NCBI GenBank assembly: GCA_031181145.1
Contig: JAPSLB010000010.1
Location: forward strand, 53,596 to 117,595
Reading direction: 5' to 3'
DNA from: Microvirga sp.
GTDB lineage: Bacteria > Pseudomonadota > Alphaproteobacteria > Rhizobiales > Beijerinckiaceae
Length of the DNA: 64,000 bases
Shown: positions 18,254-27,642 of the stretch, piece by piece
How positions within the stretch are numbered: position 1 is the stretch's first letter
Layout: the number at the start of each line of letters is the position of its first letter
Notes under the pieces: generated by a model
The model's database searches: none
Told to the model about the DNA's origin: nothing
Seen by the model: only the letters and a program-made list of their open reading frames with translations
Made by a program: the position numbers and the translations under genes

Positions 18254-19270
18254 ATGGCTCTAGTCGAAATTGAAAATCTGTCGGTCGAATTCCCGACCCA
18301 AGGCGGCATCATGCGCGCCGTGGACGGTGTCAGCCTCAAGCTCGAAGAGGGCGAGGTTCTTGGCGTCGTCGGTGAATCCGGATCCGGCAAAAGCGTGACG
18401 ATGCTGGCCCTCATGGGCCTCATTCCCTTCCCGGGCCGCGTGAAGGCGGACAAGCTCACCTTCAACGGCCGCGACCTCCTGACGATCTCCGAACGCGAGC
18501 GCCGCAAGCTCACTGGCAAGGACGTCGCGATGATCTTCCAGGAGCCGATGACAAGCCTGAACCCGTCCTTCACCATCGGGTTTCAGCTTACCGAGACGCT
18601 GCGCCTGCACGAGGGCATGGACCGCAAAGCCGCATGGCGCCGGGCGATCGAACTACTCGAGCAGGTAGGCATTCCCTCGCCTGAAAGCCGCCTCTCAGCC
18701 TTTCCGCACCAGATGTCGGGCGGCATGAACCAGCGTGTGATGATCGCCATGGCGATTGCGTGCAATCCCAAGCTCCTGATCGCCGACGAGCCCACCACCG
18801 CGCTCGACGTGACGATACAGGCGCAGATCCTGGACCTGCTCATGACGCTCCAGAAGGAGCGCAACATGGGCCTTGTCATGATCACGCACAACATGGGCGT
18901 CGTTGCCGACACCGCCCAGCGCGTGATGGTGATGTATGCAGGTCAGATCATGGAGGAGCGCTCCGCCGCGGATCTGTTCGCCTCACCGCAGCACCCCTAC
19001 ACGGCCGCCCTGCTCGCAGCCCTGCCGGAACGCAGCGAAGGCGGACGCCTTGCGACGATCCCCGGTGTGGTGCCGGGCCTCTATGACCGTCCGAAGGGCT
19101 GCCTCTTCAGCCCGCGCTGTGCCTATGCCACCGAGCATTCACGCAATGTGCGGCCGGAGCTGCGTCCCTGGGCCGGCGGGCATATCCGCTGCCATTACCC
19201 GCTCGGCGACCCCAACCGGAGCGCCGCCATCCAGCACGATCATCCCATTAGGACGGAGGCTGCGTCGTGA
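18254..19270 (+). CDS. dppD: Dipeptide ABC transporter ATP-binding protein
   Basis: A 338-residue ATPase. Walker A is GESGSGKS, the Q-loop is [11 protein letters not shown], the signature is the degenerate MSGGMNQR, Walker B is [12 protein letters not shown] and the H-loop is MITHNMGVV. The C-terminal oligopeptide-transporter domain has cysteines ([11 protein letters not shown] and later IRCHYP), which in this family can bind an iron-sulfur cluster. The start of dppF overlaps its end by four bases (GTGA). It forms a heterodimer with DppF. Confidence 0.95.
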   Translation: MALVEIENLSVEFPTQGGIMRAVDGVSLKLEEGEVLGVVGESGSGKSVTMLALMGLIPFPGRVKADKLTFNGRDLLTISERERRKLTGKDVAMIFQEPMTSLNPSFTIGFQLTETLRLHEGMDRKAAWRRAIELLEQVGIPSPESRLSAFPHQMSGGMNQRVMIAMAIACNPKLLIADEPTTALDVTIQAQILDLLMTLQKERNMGLVMITHNMGVVADTAQRVMVMYAGQIMEERSAADLFASPQHPYTAALLAALPERSEGGRLATIPGVVPGLYDRPKGCLFSPRCAYATEHSRNVRPELRPWAGGHIRCHYPLGDPNRSAAIQHDHPIRTEAAS

Positions 19271-20250
19271 GCGCTCCCGTTGTTGAAGCCAAGGACCTTA
19301 GGCAAATCTACAAGGTCAAGCGCGGGCTGTTCAAAGAGCCGGCCGCCCTGCAGGCGGTAGGCGGCATATCGTTCTCCATCGAACCCGGCAAGACGCTGGC
19401 CGTGGTGGGCGAATCAGGCTGCGGCAAGTCCACGCTCGCCCGCATGGTGACCCTGATCGAGAAGCCGACAGAAGGGCAACTCGCCCTGGATGGCATCGAT
19501 GCGGTGAACCCGCCGTCGAACTATACCAAGGAGCTGCGCCGCATGGTGCAGCTGGTGTTCCAGAATCCTTATGGCTCCCTCAACCCCCGCAAGAAGGTCG
19601 GCACGATCCTCGAGGAGCCGCTCGTCATCAACACCGATCTCTCCTCTGCGGAGCGCAAGGAGCGGGTGCGGGCGATGATGGCGAAGGTAGGCCTTCGCCC
19701 CGAGCACTACAATCGTTACCCGCACATGTTCTCCGGCGGCCAGCGCCAGCGTATCGCGATCGCCCGTGCCCTGATGCTGTCGCCGAAGCTCGTGGTGGCG
19801 GACGAGCCGGTCTCCGCCCTCGACGTGTCGATCCAAGCGCAGGTGCTGAACCTCCTCGCCGATCTTCAGCAGGAGATGGGCCTCGCCTATCTCTTCATCT
19901 CGCACGATCTCGGCGTGGTCCGACACATCGCTCACGACGTGCTCGTCATGTATCTCGGCCACGCCGTCGAGCACGGACCAAAGGAAAAGATCTACGCGCG
20001 TCCGCTGCATCCCTATACGCAGGCGCTTCTCTCCTCTACGCCCGGGATCACCGGCGTACGGCGCAAGCGCATCGTGCTCAAAGGCGAGCTCCCCTCGCCG
20101 CTCAATCCGCCGAAGGGCTGCGTCTTCTCGACCCGCTGCCCCTATGTGACGGAGCGCTGCAAGGTCGAGCGCCCGCAGCTGCGCGAACTCGATGGCCGTC
20201 AGGTCGCCTGCCATTATGCCGAGAATTTCCTGAAGGAAACGGCGGCTTGA
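19267..20250 (+). CDS. dppF: Dipeptide ABC transporter ATP-binding protein
   Basis: A 327-residue partner ATPase and last gene of the dpp operon. Walker A is GESGCGKST, the Q-loop is [20 protein letters not shown], the signature is [15 protein letters not shown], Walker B is [12 protein letters not shown] and the H-loop is [10 protein letters not shown]. The C-terminal extension again holds [10 protein letters not shown] and ACHYAE with the conserved cysteines. It starts with GTG overlapping the dppD stop. The operon ends here, convergent with the AI-2E-type gene three bases away. Confidence 0.95.
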   Translation: MSAPVVEAKDLRQIYKVKRGLFKEPAALQAVGGISFSIEPGKTLAVVGESGCGKSTLARMVTLIEKPTEGQLALDGIDAVNPPSNYTKELRRMVQLVFQNPYGSLNPRKKVGTILEEPLVINTDLSSAERKERVRAMMAKVGLRPEHYNRYPHMFSGGQRQRIAIARALMLSPKLVVADEPVSALDVSIQAQVLNLLADLQQEMGLAYLFISHDLGVVRHIAHDVLVMYLGHAVEHGPKEKIYARPLHPYTQALLSSTPGITGVRRKRIVLKGELPSPLNPPKGCVFSTRCPYVTERCKVERPQLRELDGRQVACHYAENFLKETAA

Positions 20251-20252
20251 AT

Positions 20253-22277
20253 TCAGGCAGGCAGCGGCAGGCGCTTGCTCGCCGCTGCCTCATTGACCGC
20301 CTGACCGGTTGTCACGGTTTGCGGCAGCTCCTCTTCGCCGGTTGCGACCTTTAGGCATTGCACCACCGCGTCGCGCATGGAAGAAACGTAGTAGTCCGCT
20401 CCGAGGGCCGAGCGCATCGCCTCGTTTTTCAAGACCGCATCCTCCGCGGGCCAGAGGCCTACGAGAATGGGTGCCTTAGGCGCCTTCTTACGCAACCGCC
20501 GCAGCAGATAGCGCAGATGCGCCGGCGTGCCGCTGATTTCCAGATAGCTGATGCAGATCATCCGCACGCCAGACGTATCGAGATTGTAGATCGCCGAACG
20601 TGACACCGCCTCGTGAGGCACGAGGCGGCTTCCGAGCCCATGCTTGTTCAGGAGCTGCGCCAGCATCTCGGAAGCGGCCTCGTCGAGAGGTCCGCGACCC
20701 GCGATGCACATGACGGCTCCTTCCATTTTCCACGTATTGGAGATCTTGTCCTCGTGCGGCATCTCGCCGACGACCGCGGGCTCCTTGATCTCGGGCCTCT
20801 CGCTTTCGGGCGATGCCACCGGTTCGTCCTCGGTCTCGTGCGGCGGCGGCTCGATATCGTCATGAGAACCAAGGTCCTGCACGAGAGCCTTGATCACGTC
20901 CCTGACCTGGTCGAGCTGACGATGGGTGAGCACGCCGCGTGTCGCATCATTGGCCGCAAGCTGGAGCCCTTTGAGCGCCACTTCGTCGTAATAGGATGTG
21001 AGTGAACGTTCCTTTAGGAGGACTTCCGCCGAGTCCAGGGCCTCGTCGGGATCGCCGGCGAGCATGCGCTGGTAGAGATTCTCCGCTGGAGTCAGAGCGG
21101 GCCTGTCGCCTAACAGGACGTCCAGAAACTCGAGCCTCTCCACATGACGTCCCAGCACCACCAGGCAGAGGGTCAGGGGCGTTGCGATAAGCAGGCCCAC
21201 AGGGCCCCAGATCCAGGTCCAGAAGATCGCCGAGATGACGACGGCGAAGGGCGACAGCCCCGTGCTCTGCCCATAGACGACGGGCTCGACCACATGCCCC
21301 ATCAGAGGTTCGCCGATTACGAACAGAGCCAAGGTCATCAACGCCATGGACCAGCCGGGGTCGACGGCGGCGGCGAGAAGGATCGGAGGGGCGGCGGCGA
21401 CGAAGGAGCCGATATAGGGCACGAAGCGCATCAACGCCGCGAAGACGCCCCACAGGGCCGGGCTCGGCACGCCGATCAGCCACAGGCCGATTCCGGTCAC
21501 GAGACCGAAGCTCGCATTGAGCGCAAGCTGGGTGAGAAAGTAACGGCTCAATCGTCGTGCGGCATCGTCCATCGCTGCGGTGGTACGGTGCAGGTCGCTC
21601 GAGCCGAACAGGCGGATCATGCGGTCGCGCAGATCCTCCCGCTGCATGAGAATGAAAATGAGCACCACGAACACGATGCCCATGGTCGCAAGGGGCTCGA
21701 GCAGCGGTACCAGGACGTTGCGCGCGACCTGTGCCGGCGTCGGATCCGGCTCATGCACCTCGACCGGCAAGGGCTTCGGCTCTTCCGGTGGAGGCTCGGC
21801 CGTGCTGGAAGGGGATGGGGGGACCGCTTCCGGCGATTGCTCGCCGACCGCCTTGTCGAACCGGCGGCCAAAGTCGCGGAGCATGCTCGGCAGCTTGCCC
21901 AGCGTTCCCTCACGCAGAGAGCCGACCTTCTGCTCGATCGTGGTCTGATAACGAGGAAGGTCCGAGGCCAGGCCCGCGACCTGGAAGCCGATGAGAGCGC
22001 CGAGGGACACGATGATCCCGAGAGTCACCAGAACCGCAATGATGACGGACGGCACTCGTCCAAGATGCCACTTGCGCATCAGATCGACGAAGGGGGCGAG
22101 CACGAAGGCCAGCAGAATGGCGAGCACGACGGGCAGGAACACCTCACGACCGACGTAAAGCCCCGCCAGCACGACAACTCCCACCGCCAACGTCATCAGT
22201 CCGGACAAGCCCGGAACCCGGGGAGGCTGAATTTCTGTCTCTGACGGCGGCGGAACAGGTAGGGGGGCAGGAGGCAT
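20253..22277 (-). CDS. AI-2E/PerM family membrane protein with long cytosolic C-terminal tail
   Basis: A 674-residue protein. Residues 1-390 are an AI-2E-exporter-type (PerM) membrane domain of about eight helices, with a proline-rich insertion near residues 145-200 and a conserved GLSPFAVVISAIFW segment. Typical members stop near residue 350-400. Here an extra 280 residues follow: a helical section, an acidic linker rich in Pro and Glu, then an alpha/beta block (GAVMCIAGRGPLDEAASEML to APILVGLWPAED) resembling a cobalamin-binding-type Rossmann fold but without an obvious DxHxxG motif. The transported compound is unknown. It is convergent with dppF. Confidence 0.85.
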   Translation of the reverse strand: MPPAPLPVPPPSETEIQPPRVPGLSGLMTLAVGVVVLAGLYVGREVFLPVVLAILLAFVLAPFVDLMRKWHLGRVPSVIIAVLVTLGIIVSLGALIGFQVAGLASDLPRYQTTIEQKVGSLREGTLGKLPSMLRDFGRRFDKAVGEQSPEAVPPSPSSTAEPPPEEPKPLPVEVHEPDPTPAQVARNVLVPLLEPLATMGIVFVVLIFILMQREDLRDRMIRLFGSSDLHRTTAAMDDAARRLSRYFLTQLALNASFGLVTGIGLWLIGVPSPALWGVFAALMRFVPYIGSFVAAAPPILLAAAVDPGWSMALMTLALFVIGEPLMGHVVEPVVYGQSTGLSPFAVVISAIFWTWIWGPVGLLIATPLTLCLVVLGRHVERLEFLDVLLGDRPALTPAENLYQRMLAGDPDEALDSAEVLLKERSLTSYYDEVALKGLQLAANDATRGVLTHRQLDQVRDVIKALVQDLGSHDDIEPPPHETEDEPVASPESERPEIKEPAVVGEMPHEDKISNTWKMEGAVMCIAGRGPLDEAASEMLAQLLNKHGLGSRLVPHEAVSRSAIYNLDTSGVRMICISYLEISGTPAHLRYLLRRLRKKAPKAPILVGLWPAEDAVLKNEAMRSALGADYYVSSMRDAVVQCLKVATGEEELPQTVTTGQAVNEAAASKRLPLPA

Positions 22278-22460
22278 CGCTGGTCAGTCTCTGCTGGCGG
22301 CGGGAATTGCTCGCCCGTCCGCAAACAACGTGTGGACCCGGCAAATCGATCCTTGACCGTTCCGCCAAGGCACCGGATGGCCCGGATGGGACCTTTTGCC
22401 ATCTGGGGACCAAAGCCGCCCGTCCCCATCTCCATACCCGTCCTAGGTCTATTCTCTCGA

Positions 22461-23252
22461 ATGTCCGCTTCCATGTCGCTCACGAGACGAAGCCTTATGA
22501 TCGGCGCGGCGCTCGCCGCCTCGTCCTCCCTCCATGCCCAACAGGATCAAGCCCGAACGATGCCCGTGACGGAGAAGCGCAACACCTTCACGAGCGGCGG
22601 CAAGACCATTGCCGTCGAAACCTTCCAGGCCTCGGCCTCGGCCCTGCGCCCTGCCGTGCTCATGCTGCATGGGGCCGACGGATTGGGCCACAACACGCAA
22701 TACCGTCACGGAGCCTGCGGCATGGCCGCTGCCGGCTATCAGGTGCACCTTGTTCATTACTTGGACCGCACCAGGGAGAGGCGTGCGTCCTTAGCCACCC
22801 TTTTCCAGAATTTCATGCCCTGGATGGATACCGTGCAGGATGCATTGGCCTTCGCGTCAGACCACCCAGGAGCGGACCCCGACAGGATCGGCATCGTCGG
22901 CATTTCCCTGGGCGCAGCCTTGGGCCTTGCCGTCTCCTCCATGGACCGGCGCGTGAAAACCTTGGTGAATTACTTCGGCCCTCTGCCTCAGGGAGCCATC
23001 TCCCCCGCCTCCCGGCTGCCGCCTACCCTTGTGCTGCATGGCTCCGCCGATCCGATCGTGCCGGTGGCAAATGCCTATGCGGTGGAGGCCCTCCTTCGGC
23101 GGCAGAGCGTGCCGCACGAGGTGAAGATCTACCCTGGCCAGGGGCACGGCTTCCATGGCGCTGCGGAAAAGGACGCCACGCATCGGGCGCTCGCTTTCCT
23201 GCGACGCTATCTGGTCAGCGCCGACACCACGCCTCTTCCGATGGGCGGCTGA
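22461..23252 (+). CDS. Dienelactone-hydrolase-like alpha/beta hydrolase, exported
   Basis: A 263-residue secreted hydrolase. The N-terminus has a Tat-like pattern (LTRRSLMIGAALAASSSLHA) with probable cleavage near AQQ. The alpha/beta-hydrolase core has the nucleophile elbow GISLG, the acid in GSADPIVP and the catalytic His in YPGQGHGFHG. The nucleophile is Ser rather than the Cys of true dienelactone hydrolases, so esterase activity on an unknown substrate is more likely. ATGs at 22461 and 22473 are both possible; no strong ribosome site is seen. It lies 47 bases before the M3 peptidase gene. Confidence 0.8.
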   Translation: MSASMSLTRRSLMIGAALAASSSLHAQQDQARTMPVTEKRNTFTSGGKTIAVETFQASASALRPAVLMLHGADGLGHNTQYRHGACGMAAAGYQVHLVHYLDRTRERRASLATLFQNFMPWMDTVQDALAFASDHPGADPDRIGIVGISLGAALGLAVSSMDRRVKTLVNYFGPLPQGAISPASRLPPTLVLHGSADPIVPVANAYAVEALLRRQSVPHEVKIYPGQGHGFHGAAEKDATHRALAFLRRYLVSADTTPLPMGG

Positions 23253-23299
23253 GGCGTCTAAGACTCGAAACAGCAAACGATCAAGCGGAGCACTCAACG

Positions 23300-25360
23300 A
23301 TGGCGTCCAGCGCGAATCTCTCAGGCAATCCTCTCATCGCCACTTGGAATACCCCTTTCGGCCTTCCCCCCTTCGAGAGCATCGCGCCCGAACATTACAA
23401 ACCAGCCTTCGACCAGGCCCTGGCAGACCAGCAAATTGAGATCGCAGCGATCGCCGGGAGCGAAGCGGCCCCCACCTTCGCCAATACCATCGAGGCCCTG
23501 GAGCGCAGCGGCGCAGCGCTCAAGCGTGTGGGCGGCGTGTTCTTCAACCTCGCGGGCTCGCATACCAACGAGGCCATTCAGGCGATCGAACGAGAGATGG
23601 CTCCGATCCTCGCCAAGCATCGCAACAGCATCTTCATGAACGAGGCGCTCTACCGGCGCGTCGCCGCTCTCTACGACAACCGTGAGAGCCTCGGTCTCGA
23701 TGCGGAGCAGACGCGTGTTCTCGACCGCTATCACACCATCTTCGTGCGCGCGGGCGCGAAACTCGCGCCGGACGAGAAGAAGCACCTCGCGGCGATCACG
23801 GAACGTCTCGCAAGCCTTGGTACGCAATTCTCGCAGAATGTGCTGGCCGACGAGAAGTCCTATCAACTCGTGCTCGAAACGGAAGAGGATCTCGCAGGAC
23901 TGCCCTCGTTCCTCCGGGAGGCCGCCGCACAGGCGGCGGAAGAGCGCGGCCTGAAGGGCCGATACGTCATCACCCTCTCACGCTCGAGCATCGAGCCCTT
24001 CCTGCAGTTTTCCAAGCGGCGCGATCTGCGCGAGCAGGCCTTCCGGGCCTGGGCTTCGCGAGGTGACAACGACGGCCCGACCGACAACAAAGCGATCATC
24101 GCCGAGATGGCGGCGCTCCGTGTCGAGCGGGCAAGGCTGCTAGGCTACGAGACCTTCGCCGATTTCAAGCTCGCCGATACCATGGCCAAGACGCCGGACG
24201 CAGTGCTGAAGCTCCTGAACGACGTATGGGCGCCCGCCCGTGCCCGTGCCGAGGCCGAGCGCGGCGACCTGCAGGCACTCGCGCAGTCCCAGGGAGACAA
24301 CATCGTCATCGAGCCGTGGGACTGGCGCTTCTATGCGGATCAGGTGCGCATGGCCCGTCACAATCTCGACGAAGCAATGATCAAGCCCTACTTTCAGCTC
24401 GACAATATCATTGAGGCAGCCTTCGAGACCGCGCACCGTCTCTTCGGGTTGAGCTTCCAGGAGCTGGAGGATTTCCCAAAGTACCATCCCGATATCCGCG
24501 CCTGGCAGGTGCTCGATTCCAACGGCACGCATGTCGGAATCTTCATTGGCGACTACTTCGCCCGCCCGTCCAAGCGCAGCGGCGCATGGATGAGTGCCTT
24601 CCGTTCGCAGGAGAAGCTCTCGGGCGACGTGCGCCCCATCATCGTTAACGTGATGAACTTCGCAAAAGGCGGTGCGGGCGAGCCTTCGCTTCTGAGCTTC
24701 GATGATGCGCGGACGCTCTTTCACGAGTTCGGCCACGGCCTGCACGGTCTTCTCTCCAACGTCACCTATCCGTTGCTCGCAGGCACGGCGGTCTCGACCG
24801 ATTTCGTGGAGTTGCCCTCACAGCTCTACGAGCACTGGCTGTCGCAACCCGACATCCTTCGCCGTTACGCCACGCATTCCCGGACAGGCGAACCGATTCC
24901 AGAGGAGCTGCTCGAGCGTCTCATGGCCGCGCGGAATTTCAACCAGGGCTTCGCGACGGTGGAATATCTGGCTTCCGCCTTCGTCGATCTGGAACTCCAC
25001 CGCCGCAGGGACGTGACGGGTCTCGAGATCCCCGCTTTCGAGGAGGAGACTCTGAGAAAGATCGGTATGCCGCGCGAGATCATCATGCGCCATCGCACGC
25101 CTCACTTCACCCATGTGTTCGCAGGCGATGGCTATTCCTCGGGCTATTACAGCTATCTCTGGTCGGAAGTTCTGGATGCCGATGCCTTCACGGCGTTCGA
25201 GGAGACAGGCGACGCCTTCAACAAGGAGATGGCGGAGAAGCTCAAGCACTTCATCTATTCCGCCGGAAATCTTCGCGATCCGGCTGAAGCCTACACAGCA
25301 TTTCGAGGTCGCCTTCCGACAGCAGACGCGCTTCTGGCCAAGCGGGGACTGACGGCTTGA
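23300..25360 (+). CDS. dcp: M3-family metallopeptidase, peptidyl-dipeptidase Dcp type
   Basis: A 686-residue zinc peptidase of normal M3 length. It opens with NPLIATWNTPFGLPPFESIA, the conserved Dcp/oligopeptidase A start. The zinc site is HEFGHGLHG near residue 475, with the third ligand Glu in DFVELPSQLYEHW about 27 residues later. The C-terminal FAGDGYSSGYYSYLWSEVLD forms the substrate cleft. There is no signal peptide, so it acts in the cytoplasm, removing dipeptides from peptides. The dipeptide importer operon nearby fits a peptide-use theme. The gene is probably co-transcribed with the upstream hydrolase. Confidence 0.93.
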   Translation: MASSANLSGNPLIATWNTPFGLPPFESIAPEHYKPAFDQALADQQIEIAAIAGSEAAPTFANTIEALERSGAALKRVGGVFFNLAGSHTNEAIQAIEREMAPILAKHRNSIFMNEALYRRVAALYDNRESLGLDAEQTRVLDRYHTIFVRAGAKLAPDEKKHLAAITERLASLGTQFSQNVLADEKSYQLVLETEEDLAGLPSFLREAAAQAAEERGLKGRYVITLSRSSIEPFLQFSKRRDLREQAFRAWASRGDNDGPTDNKAIIAEMAALRVERARLLGYETFADFKLADTMAKTPDAVLKLLNDVWAPARARAEAERGDLQALAQSQGDNIVIEPWDWRFYADQVRMARHNLDEAMIKPYFQLDNIIEAAFETAHRLFGLSFQELEDFPKYHPDIRAWQVLDSNGTHVGIFIGDYFARPSKRSGAWMSAFRSQEKLSGDVRPIIVNVMNFAKGGAGEPSLLSFDDARTLFHEFGHGLHGLLSNVTYPLLAGTAVSTDFVELPSQLYEHWLSQPDILRRYATHSRTGEPIPEELLERLMAARNFNQGFATVEYLASAFVDLELHRRRDVTGLEIPAFEEETLRKIGMPREIIMRHRTPHFTHVFAGDGYSSGYYSYLWSEVLDADAFTAFEETGDAFNKEMAEKLKHFIYSAGNLRDPAEAYTAFRGRLPTADALLAKRGLTA

Positions 25361-25386
25361 GAGACGGCGGGCGTGAAAAGCGCCTG

Positions 25387-25584
25387 CTAGACCAAATGGG
25401 TTAGGAGCGGCTTGGTACGCCTTATGCTGCGAAAATACATCCGCACGATGTGCGGCAGGCTCTTCGGCGGGGGTACTTCATTCGGTTGAAGCACCGTGGC
25501 ATCAGGACGTGGATGCAAGACGCTCGTCAGGAAAGCCATTCCCTTAGGATCTGTCTCTAGGGCTTTCGCATCGAGCATAGGCAT
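25387..25584 (-). CDS. Small hypothetical protein
   Basis: A 65-residue open frame between the peptidase and epimerase genes. The ATG chosen is nine bases after AAGGGA. The product begins MPMLDAKALETDPKGMAFL, ends with a basic stretch and has no signal or membrane segment. I recognise no family. It could be real, because it has a ribosome site and fills an otherwise empty 300-base gap, but it could also be chance. Confidence 0.4.
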   Translation of the reverse strand: MPMLDAKALETDPKGMAFLTSVLHPRPDATVLQPNEVPPPKSLPHIVRMYFRSIRRTKPLLTHLV

Positions 25585-25666
25585 AGGGAGCATTCCCTTC
25601 TTGGTTGGTGCTCTTCTGGAACGCAACGCTGCAGGAAAAACGGCTAACTTGTGGCAAGGTTCCCGT

Positions 25667-26680
25667 TCAACCAGAGAACCTCAACTCGCTGACCTGCTTT
25701 GAAACCTGCCCCGGATTGACAATTGACGACGGAAAATGGGCGATATTGGGGCTATCCGGAAATCGTTGAGGCTCCAGGCAAAGCCCTGCATGCGGCCTGT
25801 ATCGAGCGCCGTTAAGCCCTGGAACGGGAATCTTGATGAGGTGCCCCGCATAGAACTGAAGTCCTGGCTCAGTTGTCCAGAGTTCCATGGTAAGACCGTT
25901 CTTCATCGAAGCGAGCGTGGCAGCTTGACGGAGTAATCCGTAAGGGCCACGCAGCACGAAGTTGGTATCGTAGATCGTGCGGTCCTGCATGAACTCCGCC
26001 GCACCAATGGGGCGAGGTGTGGTGAATTCGTACGGGGTGCCCGCCACGCGCTTGATCTCGCCCGTGGGAATAAGATCCGGGCGCGTCGGCGTCACGTAAT
26101 CGGCCGCGATCATCAGATAATGGGAGAGGATGTCGGTACTGCCGTCGAGATTGAAATAGCCATGCGTGGTAAGATTGACCGGGGTGGGCCGGTCGGTCAT
26201 GGCGGCCAACTCGATCCGTACAGTCGCCGAAGCAAGCAGCGTATAAGTGCAGGTTGCGACGAGACGCCCCGGGTAGCCCATATCTCCGTCTTCCGAAACC
26301 AAGCCGAGAGTCACGCTCGTCTCGCTGTGCTCGACGATGCTCCAAAGCCGTGTGCCGAAGCCCGCAGAACCACCATGGAGCTGATTGTGCCCTTCATTGG
26401 CGTCGAGCCTGTATGTCTCGCCGTTCAGGGTGAAGCGCGCTCCGCCGATCCGATTGGCATGACGCCCCACAATGGCGCCGAAATAGGGTGAGTAGGCAAC
26501 GTAATCCTCGATCGAGTTGAGCCCCAGCAGGACGCTCTGTGGCCCATGTGCGGTCGGCACCACCAGATCTCGGATCACCGCGCCCCAGGTGAGCACACGC
26601 ATCTCGATGCCGTCGGGCCCGGCGAGCGTAACCTGCAGGACATCCTCTCCATCGACGGAGCCGAAGCGTTCGATCGCCAT
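25667..26680 (-). CDS. galM: Aldose 1-epimerase (mutarotase)
   Basis: A 337-residue beta-sandwich enzyme interconverting alpha and beta anomers of aldoses in the cytoplasm. Recognisable pieces are GAIVGRHANRIGGARF, NEGHNQLHGG (substrate His), the catalytic-acid His in NLTTHGYFNLDG, and the catalytic Glu in GLCLEPQRFPDSPN. It follows the SMP-30 lactonase gene by 3 bases, so the pair likely handles sugar anomers and sugar lactones in one oxidative pathway. Confidence 0.92.
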   Translation of the reverse strand: MAIERFGSVDGEDVLQVTLAGPDGIEMRVLTWGAVIRDLVVPTAHGPQSVLLGLNSIEDYVAYSPYFGAIVGRHANRIGGARFTLNGETYRLDANEGHNQLHGGSAGFGTRLWSIVEHSETSVTLGLVSEDGDMGYPGRLVATCTYTLLASATVRIELAAMTDRPTPVNLTTHGYFNLDGSTDILSHYLMIAADYVTPTRPDLIPTGEIKRVAGTPYEFTTPRPIGAAEFMQDRTIYDTNFVLRGPYGLLRQAATLASMKNGLTMELWTTEPGLQFYAGHLIKIPVPGLNGARYRPHAGLCLEPQRFPDSPNIAHFPSSIVNPGQVSKQVSELRFSG

Positions 26681-26683
26681 ATC

Positions 26684-27565
26684 TCATCCCTCGAAGATGC
26701 TGGCCGTCCGGCCCCGGATGCCGCCGGTCTCGACCTTGAAGAGATGGCCTGCCATGGGATCCAGATGAGGATCATGCCCGACGGCGGCAGTGGTGATGTA
26801 GAGCGTGGTCAGGTCGGGCCCACCGAAGGCACATTTCGTCACCTGGGCGGTCGGTACCGGCACGGTGCGCTCCACCGACCCGTCCGGTGCGAAGCGTGTG
26901 ATGCGCGATCCGCCCCAATGACAGACCCACACATACCCTTCCGCATCCACGGCCATGCCATCGGGATGCCCCCAGCCTTCCCCGAAGCGGGCAAACTTGC
27001 GCGGTTCGCCAATCTCGCCCTTGTTCACGTCGAAGGCATAGATCATGCCGTTGACCGTGTCCGTGCCATAGAGCGTCTGCCCGTCATGGCTGAATGCAGG
27101 CCCATTGGTCACGATGAAGCCGGAATGGAACTCCGTGAGCTCCTTGCCGTCCCAGCGCCAGAAGGAGCCGCTCTCTTCCGTTTCGTCATCATGCATGGTG
27201 CCGAAATAGATCGCACCGTCCGGCCCCACATGGCCGTCATTGATGCGGTTTCCGGGCTTGTCCTTCTCCGGCGAGACGATGGGTTCGGCCTCTCCGGTCC
27301 TGAGATTGAAGCGCCCGAGGCCCGATTTGAAACCCGCGATCACCACATCGGGGTCGGGTGTAAGGGCAATGAAGCCGATGCGCTCCGGTGCCTCCACCCG
27401 GGAGTGCTCATTCGTCTCTGGATCATAGCGCCAGACGGCCGGGCTCTTGATATCGACCCAGAACAGCGTGTTCGAGCGGTCGTCCCACACGGGTCCTTCG
27501 CCGAGCAGGCAGGCGCTTGCCACCGCCACATGCGGCATTCGAGGGTGGACTATGGGATTGGTCAT
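26684..27565 (-). CDS. SMP-30/gluconolactonase family lactonase
   Basis: A 293-residue six-bladed beta-propeller hydrolysing sugar lactones such as gluconolactone or L-arabinonolactone. Metal ligands are visible: Glu in LLGEGPVWDD, Asn in PGNRINDGHV, Asn in FIVTNGPAFS and Asp in GHPDGMAVDAEG. AAGGGGA five bases before the ATG sets the start; a longer frame to 27586 is less likely. The galM gene follows after 3 bases. The sugar is not determined; no sugar dehydrogenase or dehydratase lies beside it. Confidence 0.9.
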   Translation of the reverse strand: MTNPIVHPRMPHVAVASACLLGEGPVWDDRSNTLFWVDIKSPAVWRYDPETNEHSRVEAPERIGFIALTPDPDVVIAGFKSGLGRFNLRTGEAEPIVSPEKDKPGNRINDGHVGPDGAIYFGTMHDDETEESGSFWRWDGKELTEFHSGFIVTNGPAFSHDGQTLYGTDTVNGMIYAFDVNKGEIGEPRKFARFGEGWGHPDGMAVDAEGYVWVCHWGGSRITRFAPDGSVERTVPVPTAQVTKCAFGGPDLTTLYITTAAVGHDPHLDPMAGHLFKVETGGIRGRTASIFEG

Positions 27566-27642
27566 GATGTCCCCTTCTTCGATCAAGCCGTCTGCCGCTA
27601 TCTGCTCCTCCCGGTAACGAGCACGGGGCGGGGGCGGTTCAT

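Noticed and set aside
21144..22244. A 366-codon + strand frame opposite the AI-2E-type gene.
   Set aside because: It is antisense to a gene with strong membrane-domain features and consists mainly of charged residues.
22307..23299. Upstream extension of the M3 peptidase frame to 22307.
   Set aside because: The first 331 codons overlap the hydrolase gene in another frame and read as out-of-frame sequence; the conserved peptidase start begins at 23300.
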